DNA of 64,000 bases, taken from assembly GCF_000787715.1 (NCBI RefSeq), contig NZ_BBPI01000025.1:1-64000 (forward strand), read 5' to 3'. Under the pieces are notes generated by a model. That model made no database searches. It was not told the DNA's origin and was given only the letters and a program-made list of their open reading frames with translations. This DNA is from Sphingomonas parapaucimobilis NBRC 15100. Its GTDB lineage: Bacteria > Pseudomonadota > Alphaproteobacteria > Sphingomonadales > Sphingomonadaceae. The translations under genes and the position numbers were made by a program. This document shows positions 35,703 to 44,168 of this stretch, in pieces. Positions within the stretch are counted from its first letter, which is position 1, and every line of letters begins with the position of its first letter.

Positions 35703-36920
35703 ATGTTGTACGACGCCTATGAAATGCAGCGCTCGATGCTGGCGGGCGCAAGCGCGCTGGCCAATTTCGGCGCGGGGCTGCTCCAAAATCCGGCCAATCC
35801 CTTCGCCTATATGGGCGGCGGCGCGATCATGGGATCGGCGCTGGAGGTGTTCGCCCATGCCGCCGCGCCGCGCGGCAAGCCCGCTTTCGGCCTGACCAAG
35901 ACCGAGATCGACGGGCGCGAGGTGGCGGTCCACGAAGAAATCGTGCTGCGCAAGCCCTTCGGCCAGTTGAAGCGATTCCGCCGTGAGGGTGTCGAGGACA
36001 GCCCCAAGCTGCTGATCGTCGCGCCCATGTCGGGTCATTATGCCACGCTGCTGCGCGGCACGGTCCAGCGGATGCTGCCGACCTGCGAGGTCTACATTAC
36101 CGACTGGCGCGACGCGAAGCTGGTGCCGCTGTCCGACGGGCGGTTCGATTTCGACGATTATGTCGATTACATCATCGATTTCCTGACCGAAATCGGGCCG
36201 GGCGCCCATGCGCTGGCAGTGTGCCAGCCTTCGGTGCCCTGTTACGTCGCGGCCTGCGTGATGAGCGCGGACAAGCATCCCTGCACCCCGCGCACGCTGA
36301 CGCTGATGGGCGGGCCGGTCGATACGCGCGAAGCCCCGACCGCGGTCAATCTGCTGGCGACCGATCGCCCGCATGCCTGGTTCGAGCAGAATGCGATCGC
36401 CACCGTGCCCATGACCTATCCGGGGGCCGGGCGGCGGGTCTATCCGGGCTTCCTCCAACTGGCCGGGTTCATGTCGATGAACCTGGGCAACCACATGATT
36501 TCGCACTGGGAGATGTTCAAGCATCTGGTCCAGGGCGATGGCGAGAGCGCCGATTCCACCAAGCGATTCTATGACGAATATCGCGCGGTGTGCGACATGA
36601 CCGCGGAATTCTATCTCCAGACGGTCGAACTGGTGTTCCAGCGCCACGCCCTGCCCAAGGGCGAGATGCTGCATCATGGCAAACCTGTCGATCCGGGCGC
36701 GATCACCGATATCGGCCTGCTGGCGATCGAGGGCGAGCGCGACGACATTTCGGGCGTGGGCCAGACCCGCGCCGCGCTGACGCTGGCGACCAATCTGCCG
36801 GATGAGAAGAAGCGTTATTTCATGGCCGAGAAGGTCGGCCATTACGGCATTTTCAACGGCTCCAAGTGGCGCAACCGCATCGCCCCGGTGGTGGAGGAGT
36901 GGATCAAGGCGAACGGGTGA
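35703..36920 (+). CDS. phaZ: Intracellular polyhydroxyalkanoate depolymerase
   Basis: The 405-residue protein matches PhaZ intracellular depolymerases. It opens MLYDAYEMQRSMLAGASALA and has the nucleophile Cys in LAVCQPSVPCYVAA (about residue 178), a late Asp and the His in EKVGHYGIFNGSKWR (about 380), forming a Cys-Asp-His triad. It mobilises stored polyhydroxybutyrate. A phasin gene at 54414 is a second sign that the organism makes PHB granules. It is divergent from the ABC transporter with about 225 bp between them. Confidence 0.9.
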   Translation: MLYDAYEMQRSMLAGASALANFGAGLLQNPANPFAYMGGGAIMGSALEVFAHAAAPRGKPAFGLTKTEIDGREVAVHEEIVLRKPFGQLKRFRREGVEDSPKLLIVAPMSGHYATLLRGTVQRMLPTCEVYITDWRDAKLVPLSDGRFDFDDYVDYIIDFLTEIGPGAHALAVCQPSVPCYVAACVMSADKHPCTPRTLTLMGGPVDTREAPTAVNLLATDRPHAWFEQNAIATVPMTYPGAGRRVYPGFLQLAGFMSMNLGNHMISHWEMFKHLVQGDGESADSTKRFYDEYRAVCDMTAEFYLQTVELVFQRHALPKGEMLHHGKPVDPGAITDIGLLAIEGERDDISGVGQTRAALTLATNLPDEKKRYFMAEKVGHYGIFNGSKWRNRIAPVVEEWIKANG

Positions 36921-36947
36921 GGGGCGGATAACCCCCAATCCCACCCT

Positions 36948-37045
36948 CCGTTCAGCCTGAGCGAAGTCGAAGGCCACGCAATAGCCTTTGCCGCATGAGT
37001 GGCTGATGGTTTCCCTTGGCCTTCGACTTCGCTCAGGCTGAACGG
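36948..37045. repeat. Palindromic intergenic repeat, family B copy 2
   Basis: CCGTTCAGCCTGAGCGAAGT... on the left is matched by its exact inverse on the right (28-base arms, 36948-36975 and 37018-37045), with a 42-bp loop. It lies between convergent phaZ and the flavin-binding protein gene. Confidence 0.88.
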
Positions 37046-37061
37046 CGTGAGGGGTAGAACG

Positions 37062-37096
37062 AAAAAACGCCCGGAAGCCTTGGCCTCCGGGCGTTT
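37062..37096 (-). terminator. Rho-independent terminator of the flavin-binding protein gene
   Basis: Read on the minus strand, the stem CGCCCGGA/TCCGGGCG with an extended GGCC/GGCT base is followed by GTTTTTT. It lies about 20 bp after the stop at 37117. A shorter T-run on the other side gives weak activity in the plus direction. Confidence 0.85.
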
Positions 37097-37116
37097 CACA
37101 TTCCGGTAATCGCGAC

Positions 37117-37596
37117 TTACGCGACCGAGCCGACCACCGCATGGCTGGACGACTCGTCCGAGCGGATCGTGCCGCCGAACAGCATCTTCACCCGGCCCGA
37201 CAGCGAGATGTCGGTTTCCCACAGCTCGGCCGAGTTGATGTCGAAGCGCAGCAGCGTCAGGTTCGGGTCCGACTTGCCTTGCGGGAACCAGGCCTCGACC
37301 TGATTGCTCCACAGCTTGTCGATCTGCGCCGGGTCGTTGTCCTTCGACACATGGCCCGCCAGACAGGCGAAGAAGTCATGGCCCTTGCCGACGAACTGCG
37401 CCATCGCCTCGCCACCCTTGGCGATGCGATTGTCGCGACCAGCGAAGAAGAACAGCGTGTTGGGCTGATCGTCATCGATCTGCGCGGTCATCGGCTCGGA
37501 ATGCTGGCCGTCGTTCAGGCCGATCATGACGAACGGGCTGCTCTTCAGCTTGTCGAGGAACTTGGCGGCGATTTCCTGGGGGCTGTCATCGGCCAT
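37117..37596 (-). CDS. General-stress-protein-26-like flavin-binding split-barrel protein
   Basis: The 159-residue protein has the pyridoxamine-oxidase-like FMN-binding split-barrel fold: FVMIGLNDGQHSEPMTAQ, DDQPNTLFFFAGRDNRIAK and the later VEAWFPQGKSDPNLTLLRFD. Members are called general stress protein 26 in Bacillus; the activity is not defined. AAAGGAGAGCCACG precedes the ATG at 37596. It has its own terminator. A divergent short gene begins 145 bp upstream. Confidence 0.85.
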   Translation of the reverse strand: MADDSPQEIAAKFLDKLKSSPFVMIGLNDGQHSEPMTAQIDDDQPNTLFFFAGRDNRIAKGGEAMAQFVGKGHDFFACLAGHVSKDNDPAQIDKLWSNQVEAWFPQGKSDPNLTLLRFDINSAELWETDISLSGRVKMLFGGTIRSDESSSHAVVGSVA

Positions 37597-37706
37597 CGTG
37601 GCTCTCCTTTCGGGGGTTTGGCGGGAGAACGATGCGAGGGCGGGGATGGTTGCGCGAGGAAATCCCACCAGAGAAAACGCATCGGCTATGGTGCCAGGGA
37701 GCTGGC

Positions 37707-37724
37707 TGTCGAAACATTTCGACA
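37707..37724. promoter_or_regulatory. Perfect inverted repeat before a 29-codon gene
   Basis: TGTCGAAACATTTCGACA is a 7-bp perfect inverted repeat with a four-base spacer, five bases before the AAGGAA ribosome site of the small gene at 37742. It is either an operator or an RNA stem in the leader. Confidence 0.5.
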
Positions 37725-37741
37725 CGCTAAAGGAAGTCAGA

Positions 37742-37831
37742 ATGAGTATTTCCGAATTGTGCATGATCCTGGGCGTCATGATCGCCTTCGCGACCTTTGC
37801 CTTAAAGACGCTTGAGTTCCGAAACAGGTAA
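37742..37831 (+). CDS. 29-residue single-pass membrane peptide
   Basis: A tiny gene with a good ribosome site (AAGGAAGTCAGA before ATG) and a TAA stop. The peptide is mostly one membrane helix (about residues 5-21, with LCMILGVMIAFATFAL) and a basic, polar tail (EFRNR). I do not recognise a family. Size and layout resemble small membrane peptides such as type I toxins or holin-like peptides, but that is inference. A perfect inverted repeat precedes it and two GC-rich hairpins follow. Confidence 0.5.
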   Translation: MSISELCMILGVMIAFATFALKTLEFRNR

Positions 37832-37842
37832 CATGTCCGGCG

Positions 37843-37868
37843 GGGGCTCCGGTAGCCGCCGGAGCCCC
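37843..37868. other. Strong GC hairpin downstream of the 29-codon gene
   Basis: GGGGCTCCGG and CCGGAGCCCC form a perfect 10-bp stem with a six-base loop. A second, weaker stem (GAGCTCAGACCG with CGGTCGGGGCTC) follows at about 37879-37908. There is no T-run, so this is not a typical terminator. It may stabilise the short transcript. Confidence 0.55.
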
Positions 37869-38107
37869 AACGCCGTGAGCTCAGACCGCTGCAACGGTCG
37901 GGGCTCATCAAAATGGCGGATGTCTGTCGCCAGCCATTTCATACCAGATGAACGAGCCGGATTTCAAACTGCATCGCTACACCCCGCATCGTATCAAACG
38001 ATACCCAATTCCCATATTTCCCGCTAAGCGCAGGTCCATCACAGCATCGTAATGCGGTTCGCGGCACACCTCGGTCGCGCCGGGCCGCTCGACCGGAACC
38101 TGGACCT

Positions 38108-41074
38108 ATGACCTCTGCCGTTACCGCCGACGCACGCAAGACCATGAAATCGCTGTATCGCGCGCCCGAACCCGATGTCCTGAAGCCGCTGCTCGACCGT
38201 GCCGCCGCGACGCCGGAAGCGCGCGAGCGGATCATGGGTCATGCCTCGGGCCTGCTCGCCGACCTGCGCGCGGCGCAGAATCGCGGCTGGGTGAACCAGT
38301 TCCTCCAGGAATATCGGCTCAACTCGTCGGAGGGCGTCGCGCTGCTGAGTCTCGCTGAGGCGTTTCTGCGTGTGCCCGATCCCGAAACCGCCGACCTGCT
38401 GATCGCCGACAAGCTGGGCGAAGCCGACTGGCGCGCGCATACCGGCCGTTCGGCGTCGAAGCTGGTCAACTCGGCCACCTGGGGGCTGGTCGTCGGCCGC
38501 GCGCTGGTGGGCGAGGGCGAGGCGGGGCCGCTCAAGCGGCTGTTGTCGCGCGCGGGCGAACCCTTCGTGCGCCAGGCAGTCGGCGCCGCGATGCGGATGA
38601 TGGGCGAGATCTTCGTGATGGGCCGCACCATCGAAGAGGCGATGCGCCGCATGAAGAAGCCCGAGAACAAGGGCTTCACCGCCAGCTTCGACATGCTGGG
38701 CGAGGCCGCCCGCACCCATGAGGATGCCGAGCGCTATTTCCAGGCCTATGTTAAAGCGATCGACGCGGTGGGATCGGACCCGGCGGCGGGGCATTCGATC
38801 TCGGTCAAGCTGTCGGCGCTCCACCCGCGCTACGAACTGCCGCGCGCCTATGAGTGCGTGCCCGCGCTGGCCGACATGCTGGCGCAGCTGGCGCGGCAGG
38901 CGGCGGACAAGGGCATCGCGCTGACCGTCGACGCCGAGGAATCCGAGCGGCTGGAAATGAGCCTCGACATCATCGGTGGTGTCGCGGCGCTCCCGGCGCT
39001 GAAGGGCTGGGACGGGTTCGGCATGGCGGTGCAGGCCTATGGCAAGCGCGCCCGCGCGGTCATCGGCTGGGCCAATGGCCTCGACCGGATCATGAACGTG
39101 CGTCTGGTCAAGGGTGCGTACTGGGACAGCGAGATCAAGCGCACCCAGGTCGAGGGGCTGGCCGACTATCCGCTGTTCACCCGCAAGGCGGCGACCGACG
39201 TGTCCTATCTGGCGGTCGCCAAGGACATGCTGGCCGCCGAGAATATCCGCCCGGCTTTCGCCAGCCACAATGCGCTGACCGTCGCGACGATTTTGGAATG
39301 GGCGGGCAACAGTCACGACTTCGAGTTCCAGCGGCTGCACGGCATGGGCGATGGCCTGTACGAGCGGTTGGTGCGCGAGCATGGCCATAAGTGCCGCATC
39401 TATGCGCCGGTCGGCGGCCACCGCGACCTGCTGGCCTATCTGGTCCGCCGCCTGCTGGAGAATGGCGCGAACTCCAGCTTCGTCCACCAGCTCGGCGATG
39501 CGCGGCTGACCGAGGCGGAGATCCTCGCCGGTCCGGTTGCCAAGATCGCCGCCGTGGGCGGTGCGCGTCACCCGAGCATCCCGCTGCCCATCGACATGTT
39601 CGCGCCGGGGCATCGCAACTCGACCGGCATCGACCTGAGCGATATCGCGACGCTGGACGCCACGGTGAAGGCGGTCGACGCGCCGGCCGTGAAGCCGGTG
39701 GCCGCGACGGCGGACGTCGCCTCACTGGTCGCGCGGGCTCATGCGGCGTTCCCGGCCTGGAACGCGACGCCGCTCGACACCCGTGCGGCTGTGCTGGAGA
39801 AGCTGGCCGACCTGCTGGAGCAGGACCGCGAGCGGCTGATGGCGATCCTGGTGCAGGAGGCGTTCAAGACCATCCCCGACGCGATCGGTGAGGTCCGCGA
39901 AGCCGCCGACTTCTGCCGCTATTATGCGCAGCAGGCACGCCAGCGGCTCGGTTCGGTCGAACTGCCGGGGCCGACGGGCGAGCGCAACACGCTGCACCTC
40001 GAAGGACGCGGCGTCTGGGCAACGGTCGCGCCGTGGAATTTCCCGCTGGCGATCTTCCTCGGCCAGACGGTCGCGGCGCTCGTTACCGGCAACACCGTCG
40101 TCGCCAAGCCCGCGCCGCAGACGCCCGCCATCGCCCAGGCGGCGGTCGAGTTGGCGTATCGCGCGGGGGTGCCGCGTGACGCGCTGTTGCTCGCGGCCGG
40201 CGGGCCGGATGTCGGCCAGAAACTGACCGAGGATCACCGCATCGCGGGCGTCGCCTTCACCGGCTCCACCGCCACGGCCAAGCGGATCGCGCGGACTTTG
40301 GTGGCGGACGACGACCGCCCGATCGTGCCGCTGATCGCCGAGACCGGCGGCATCAACGCCATGATCGTCGACTCGACCGCACTGCCGGAGCAGGTGGTGG
40401 CGGACGTCATCACCTCGTCCTTCCGCTCGGCGGGGCAGCGTTGTTCGGCGCTGCGCCTGTTGCTGGTGCAGGCCGATGTCGCCGACAATGTCATCGCAAT
40501 GCTGAAGGGCGCGATGGAGACGCTGGTGCTCGGTGCGACCGGCCATCCGGCGACTGATGTCGGCCCGGTGATCGACCAGGCCGCCTATGACAAGCTGATG
40601 GCCTATCGCGCGTCGATGGTGGCGCAGACGATCAAGACGCTCGATGCGCCCGCCGATGGCCTGTTCGTGCCGCCGACGCTGATCCGGCTCGACCGCGTGG
40701 AGGAGCTGACCCAGGAATGGTTCGGCCCGATCCTGCACGTCGCCACCTGGGAAGCGGGCACGCTGTCCGAGACGATCGCGAAGGTGAACGCCAAGGGTTA
40801 CGGCCTGACCATGGGCCTGCACAGCCGCATCGCCCGCGCCGGCGAAGTGATCGAGGCGGAAGCGGCGGTCGGCAACCTCTATATCAACCGCTCGATGATC
40901 GGCGCGGTGGTGGGCAGCCAGCCTTTCGGCGGCGAGGGCCTGTCGGGCACCGGGCCGAAGGCGGGCGGTCCGCATTACCTGTACCGCTTCTGCGCCGAGC
41001 GGGCGGTGTCGGTCGACACGACTTCGGCGGGCGGCAACGCCACGCTGTTGTCGCTGGACGAAGGCGGGATCTGA
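38108..41074 (+). CDS. putA: Bifunctional proline dehydrogenase / glutamate-semialdehyde dehydrogenase PutA
   Basis: The 988-residue enzyme oxidises proline to glutamate. An alpha domain (about 10-130) leads into the FAD-binding proline dehydrogenase barrel (about 130-470) with SVKLSALHPRYE and RLVKGAYWDSEIKR. The aldehyde dehydrogenase domain (about 520-975) has WNFPLAIFLGQTVAAL, the Glu in ETGGINAMIVDS and the catalytic Cys in FRSAGQRCSALR (about 780). The ribbon-helix-helix DNA-binding domain of E. coli PutA is absent, so it should not self-regulate. The C-terminal tail GGNATLLSLDEG is family-typical. Confidence 0.95.
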   Translation: MTSAVTADARKTMKSLYRAPEPDVLKPLLDRAAATPEARERIMGHASGLLADLRAAQNRGWVNQFLQEYRLNSSEGVALLSLAEAFLRVPDPETADLLIADKLGEADWRAHTGRSASKLVNSATWGLVVGRALVGEGEAGPLKRLLSRAGEPFVRQAVGAAMRMMGEIFVMGRTIEEAMRRMKKPENKGFTASFDMLGEAARTHEDAERYFQAYVKAIDAVGSDPAAGHSISVKLSALHPRYELPRAYECVPALADMLAQLARQAADKGIALTVDAEESERLEMSLDIIGGVAALPALKGWDGFGMAVQAYGKRARAVIGWANGLDRIMNVRLVKGAYWDSEIKRTQVEGLADYPLFTRKAATDVSYLAVAKDMLAAENIRPAFASHNALTVATILEWAGNSHDFEFQRLHGMGDGLYERLVREHGHKCRIYAPVGGHRDLLAYLVRRLLENGANSSFVHQLGDARLTEAEILAGPVAKIAAVGGARHPSIPLPIDMFAPGHRNSTGIDLSDIATLDATVKAVDAPAVKPVAATADVASLVARAHAAFPAWNATPLDTRAAVLEKLADLLEQDRERLMAILVQEAFKTIPDAIGEVREAADFCRYYAQQARQRLGSVELPGPTGERNTLHLEGRGVWATVAPWNFPLAIFLGQTVAALVTGNTVVAKPAPQTPAIAQAAVELAYRAGVPRDALLLAAGGPDVGQKLTEDHRIAGVAFTGSTATAKRIARTLVADDDRPIVPLIAETGGINAMIVDSTALPEQVVADVITSSFRSAGQRCSALRLLLVQADVADNVIAMLKGAMETLVLGATGHPATDVGPVIDQAAYDKLMAYRASMVAQTIKTLDAPADGLFVPPTLIRLDRVEELTQEWFGPILHVATWEAGTLSETIAKVNAKGYGLTMGLHSRIARAGEVIEAEAAVGNLYINRSMIGAVVGSQPFGGEGLSGTGPKAGGPHYLYRFCAERAVSVDTTSAGGNATLLSLDEGGI

Positions 41075-41077
41075 GTC

Positions 41078-41187
41078 TTTCCTCCCCTTGCAGGGGAGGA
41101 TTAGAGCATGATGACCTAGGATCGAACCAAGCCTAGCCCCTCCCCTGAAGGGGAGGGGTCGATCAAGCGGATGTCGTCATGCTCTAG
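41078..41187. repeat. Palindromic intergenic repeat, family A copy 8 with extended arms
   Basis: CCTCCCCTTGCAGGGGAGGA at the left is followed by TAGAGCATGATGAC, GGATCGAACCAAGCC, CCCCTCCCCTGAAGGGGAGG and, at the right, GTCGTCATGCTCTAG, the inverse of the second block. It shares its central and right parts with the copy at 21596-21733. The right arm gives the TAG stop of mscS. Confidence 0.82.
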
Positions 41188-42350
41188 CTGGCCTGATGCA
41201 CCTCGACTGGCTGGATTTGGGGATAGGGCATGACCAGCGTGCCGTCGGGTGCGGCGGTATAGGTCGTCTGGGTGGGGTAGGGGATGGAAATCCCCTCCGC
41301 CGCGAAACGCTTCATCAGCGTGACCAGCACCCGGTTGCGCGTGGCGTGCGCAGTCGGCCAGTCGTCGCCGGGCACGTCGAATTGCAGCACGAAGTCCAGG
41401 CTCGACGCGCCGAAGCTCTCGAAGCTGGCGCGGGCGACCTTGCTGCCCTCTCCCTCGACGATCTCGGTCAGCATCTGCGGCACCCGCGCCAGCGTCTCGG
41501 GCGGGGTTTCATAGGCGACGCCGATGGTCAGAGACAGGCGGACATGGTGACGCACCGTCTGGTTCTGGATTTCCTTGTCCAGCAGGTTGCGGTTCGAGAT
41601 GATGCGGAGTTCGCCGGTAAAGGCGCGGATGCGGGTGGATTTCAGGCCGATCGCCTCGATGATCCCGGTCGTATTGTCATAGGCGATCTTGTCGCCGCGG
41701 CGGAACGGCCGGTCGAAGATGATGGCGAGCGCGGCGAACAGGTCGCCGAAAATACCCTGCGCCGCCAGGCCGATGGCGATGCCGCCGACGCCCAGACCCG
41801 CGACCAGGCCGGTGACGTTGACCCCCAGATTGTCGAGCACGACGACCAGCGCGACCGCGAACAGCACCGCCGTCACCAGCAGTCGGATCAGCCCCATGGC
41901 CGACAGCAGCGCCTCGCCGGAATAATGTTCCGACTGGGTGCGATGCTCGATCGCGCCCAGGATCAGCTCGCGCGCCCAGATCGCCGCCTGGAACGTGCTG
42001 GCGATGGTGAACAGGAAGCTGATCGTCCGGGCGACTTCGCCCGGCGCGCCCGCATAGCCCGACACCAGTTGGGCGGCGAGCGTGACGATGAAGAACAGAT
42101 TCGTCCGCGCGATGGCATGGCCCAGGATCACGCCCCATCCGCCTGCGAAACCCGGACGGCCGCACAAGCGGTCGCCCAGCCTGCGCACCCAGAGCAGCGC
42201 CAGCACGATGACCGCGCCGAAGCCGATCGCGATCAGCACCTTCAGCCAGTAATGTTGCACCCACCAGGAGGTGGCGTCGATGATGCCGCCGACTTGGTCG
42301 GGAATGCGGGAGCCGTCGAAGATCGGCGCCTTGGGCGAGGATTTCGCCAT
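41184..42350 (-). CDS. Mechanosensitive ion channel, MscS family
   Basis: The 388-residue protein has four or five predicted membrane segments and the MscS pore/beta region: GLVAGLGVGGIAIGLAAQGIFGDLFA (Gly/Ala-rich TM3; about residues 180-205) followed by FDRPFRRGDKIAYD and IGLKSTRIRAFTGELRIISN. It opens under membrane tension to release solutes during osmotic downshock. AAGGAGTCCCC precedes the ATG at 42350; upstream codons in this frame belong to the neighbouring gene. The stop lies in a palindromic repeat arm. Confidence 0.88.
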   Translation of the reverse strand: MAKSSPKAPIFDGSRIPDQVGGIIDATSWWVQHYWLKVLIAIGFGAVIVLALLWVRRLGDRLCGRPGFAGGWGVILGHAIARTNLFFIVTLAAQLVSGYAGAPGEVARTISFLFTIASTFQAAIWARELILGAIEHRTQSEHYSGEALLSAMGLIRLLVTAVLFAVALVVVLDNLGVNVTGLVAGLGVGGIAIGLAAQGIFGDLFAALAIIFDRPFRRGDKIAYDNTTGIIEAIGLKSTRIRAFTGELRIISNRNLLDKEIQNQTVRHHVRLSLTIGVAYETPPETLARVPQMLTEIVEGEGSKVARASFESFGASSLDFVLQFDVPGDDWPTAHATRNRVLVTLMKRFAAEGISIPYPTQTTYTAAPDGTLVMPYPQIQPVEVHQAS

Positions 42351-42376
42351 GGGGACTCCTTGAACTTGAGAGGCGG

Positions 42377-43378
42377 TCAGGCCGCCTTGCTGGCCGGGGT
42401 TCCGGCCTCCAGAAATGCGATCAGCCCGCATTCGATGCGGGACAGTCCCGCGCGCGCACGCGGCAGGCGCAGCGTCTTGCGAAACGCCGCCTGCCCGTTC
42501 TTGACGAGCGCGATCAGCGAGGGGTGGACATAGGATTTGCGCGCGATGGCGGGCGTGTTGCCGAGCTTCTCGACCACCGGCTCCAGCATCGCCTTCAGGC
42601 TGAGGTCCGCCTCGGCCAGCGCCAGCGCCTCGAACGCGGCGACGCTGGCGGCCCAGGTGCGGAAATGCTTGGCGGTGAAGTCGCAGCCCGTGGCTTCGCG
42701 GATATAGGCGTTCACATCGGAAGACGTGACCGCATTGGCCGCGCCCTCGTCGTCGACCCAGGCGAAGAGATGCTGCTCGTCCAGATCCTGGCACCGCTTC
42801 ACGAAGCTGGCGAGCGAACGGTCGGTCAGTGTCATGTCGCGCATCTTGCCCGACTTGCCCCGATAGCGCAGGCGCAGGGTCGTGCCCTTCACCTGGCCGT
42901 GCCGCTTGCGCAGGGTCGTCGCGCCGAAACTCTTGTTGGTCGCGGCATAGGCTTCGTTCCCGACACGGATATGGCCGTTGTCGAGCAGCCGCACGACGGC
43001 GGCGACCGCGCGCTCCTTGCACAGGCCGCGCTTCTTCAGGTCCGCCTCGACCCGCTTGCGCAAGGTGGGGAGCGCGTGGCCGAACGCGGCGCAGCGTTCA
43101 TATTTGGCCGCTTCCTGCGCTTCACGGAAATCGGCGTGATAGCGATATTGCTTGCGTCCCTTCTCGTCCCAGCCGACCGCCTGGATATGGCCATTGGCGC
43201 GGGGGCAAAACCAGGCATCCCTGTATGCGGGAGGAAGGCCGATACGGTTCAGCCGGTCGATCTCGTCCGTGTCGGTGATCCGCTCGCCCTTGGCGGTCCA
43301 ATAGGCCCATTGGCCGCGAACCTTGGTCCGGGTGATGCCGGGTTTGCTGTCATCGCAATAGACTAGACGGGTGGCCAT
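42377..43378 (-). CDS. DNA topoisomerase IB (poxvirus/eukaryal type)
   Basis: The 333-residue enzyme relaxes DNA by nicking one strand. It shows the N-terminal domain (GITRTKVRGQWAYW, RLNRIGLPPAYRDAWF) and the catalytic domain with RVGNEAYAATNKSFGATTLR (catalytic Arg), KGTTLRLRYRGKSGK (catalytic Lys), HFRTWAASVAAFEAL (catalytic Arg region) and the nucleophile Tyr in PAIARKSYVHPSLI (about residue 282). An ATG six codons upstream is also possible. 26 bp separate it from mscS. Confidence 0.92.
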   Translation of the reverse strand: MATRLVYCDDSKPGITRTKVRGQWAYWTAKGERITDTDEIDRLNRIGLPPAYRDAWFCPRANGHIQAVGWDEKGRKQYRYHADFREAQEAAKYERCAAFGHALPTLRKRVEADLKKRGLCKERAVAAVVRLLDNGHIRVGNEAYAATNKSFGATTLRKRHGQVKGTTLRLRYRGKSGKMRDMTLTDRSLASFVKRCQDLDEQHLFAWVDDEGAANAVTSSDVNAYIREATGCDFTAKHFRTWAASVAAFEALALAEADLSLKAMLEPVVEKLGNTPAIARKSYVHPSLIALVKNGQAAFRKTLRLPRARAGLSRIECGLIAFLEAGTPASKAA

Positions 43379-43501
43379 CGCTCTCTCTCGGGTCATCTTT
43401 GCAAATGCGCCGCCGGTCGCTTCGTTCCGGAACGGCCGATGCGGTCGCGGGTTCTGGAAGGGCCTTTCCCCCGAGGTATTTCCCGACAGGAGTTTTCCAT
43501 C

Positions 43502-44074
43502 ATGGCCGATCTTTCCCAGGCACGCGTCCTGATGCTCGCCGCCGACGGCTTCGAGACCGTCGAGCTTTTCGAACCGCGCAAGGCACTGGAGGCCGCAGGT
43601 GCCAAGGTGCAGCTCGCCTCGCTCAAGTCCGACCCGATCCAGGGCATGGAGGGCGATATCAACAAGGCCGAGACCGCGACCCCCGACCTGACCGTCGATG
43701 AGGTCGACACCGACGATTACGACGCGCTGGTCATCCCCGGCGGCACCTGCAACCCCGACAAGCTGCGCCTGAACGAGCGCGCGGTCGAGATCGTGACCGA
43801 GTTCATGGAGGACGACAAGATCGTCGCCGCCATCTGCCACGGTCCCTGGCTGCTGGCCGAGGCGGACGTGATCGACGGTCGCCGCCTGACCAGCTACCCC
43901 TCGATCCGCACTGACCTGTCCAATGCGGGCGCGGACGTGGTGGACGAGGAGGTCGTGGTCGACGGCAACCTGATCACCAGCCGCAAGCCGGACGACATCC
44001 CCGCCTTCAACAAGGCGATCCTGACCGCGCTGGAAGAGGAACTGGCCGACGAGGACGAGACCGAAGAGGCCTAA
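43502..44074 (+). CDS. DJ-1/PfpI-family protein (protease I or deglycase-like)
   Basis: The 190-residue protein has the PfpI layout: VLMLAADGFETVELFEPRK with the conserved Glu, DALVIPGGTCNPDKLR and the nucleophile elbow AAICHGPWLLAEA (Cys at about residue 115, followed by His). This fits stress-induced YhbO/PfpI proteins, reported as proteases or glyoxal-related deglycases. The C-terminus is very acidic. A TTCCCGACAGGAG ribosome site precedes it. It is divergent from the topoisomerase gene, with 123 bp between. Confidence 0.9.
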   Translation: MADLSQARVLMLAADGFETVELFEPRKALEAAGAKVQLASLKSDPIQGMEGDINKAETATPDLTVDEVDTDDYDALVIPGGTCNPDKLRLNERAVEIVTEFMEDDKIVAAICHGPWLLAEADVIDGRRLTSYPSIRTDLSNAGADVVDEEVVVDGNLITSRKPDDIPAFNKAILTALEEELADEDETEEA

Positions 44075-44168
44075 ACCTTTATCCCGTCACGGGACGCTCA
44101 CGGGCGTCGCATCCTGTGCCCATGCGTGGCAGGATGCGGCGTCCGTTCTTTTTTTCCAGGATGACCCC

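Noticed and set aside
37526..37741. Upstream part of a 101-codon frame ending in the 29-codon peptide.
   Set aside because: It runs antisense through the start of the stress-type gene; the ribosome site supports only the last 29 codons.
16402..41187. CRISPR arrays among the repeated palindromes.
   Set aside because: Copies are far apart, have no regular spacers, and no cas genes are present.
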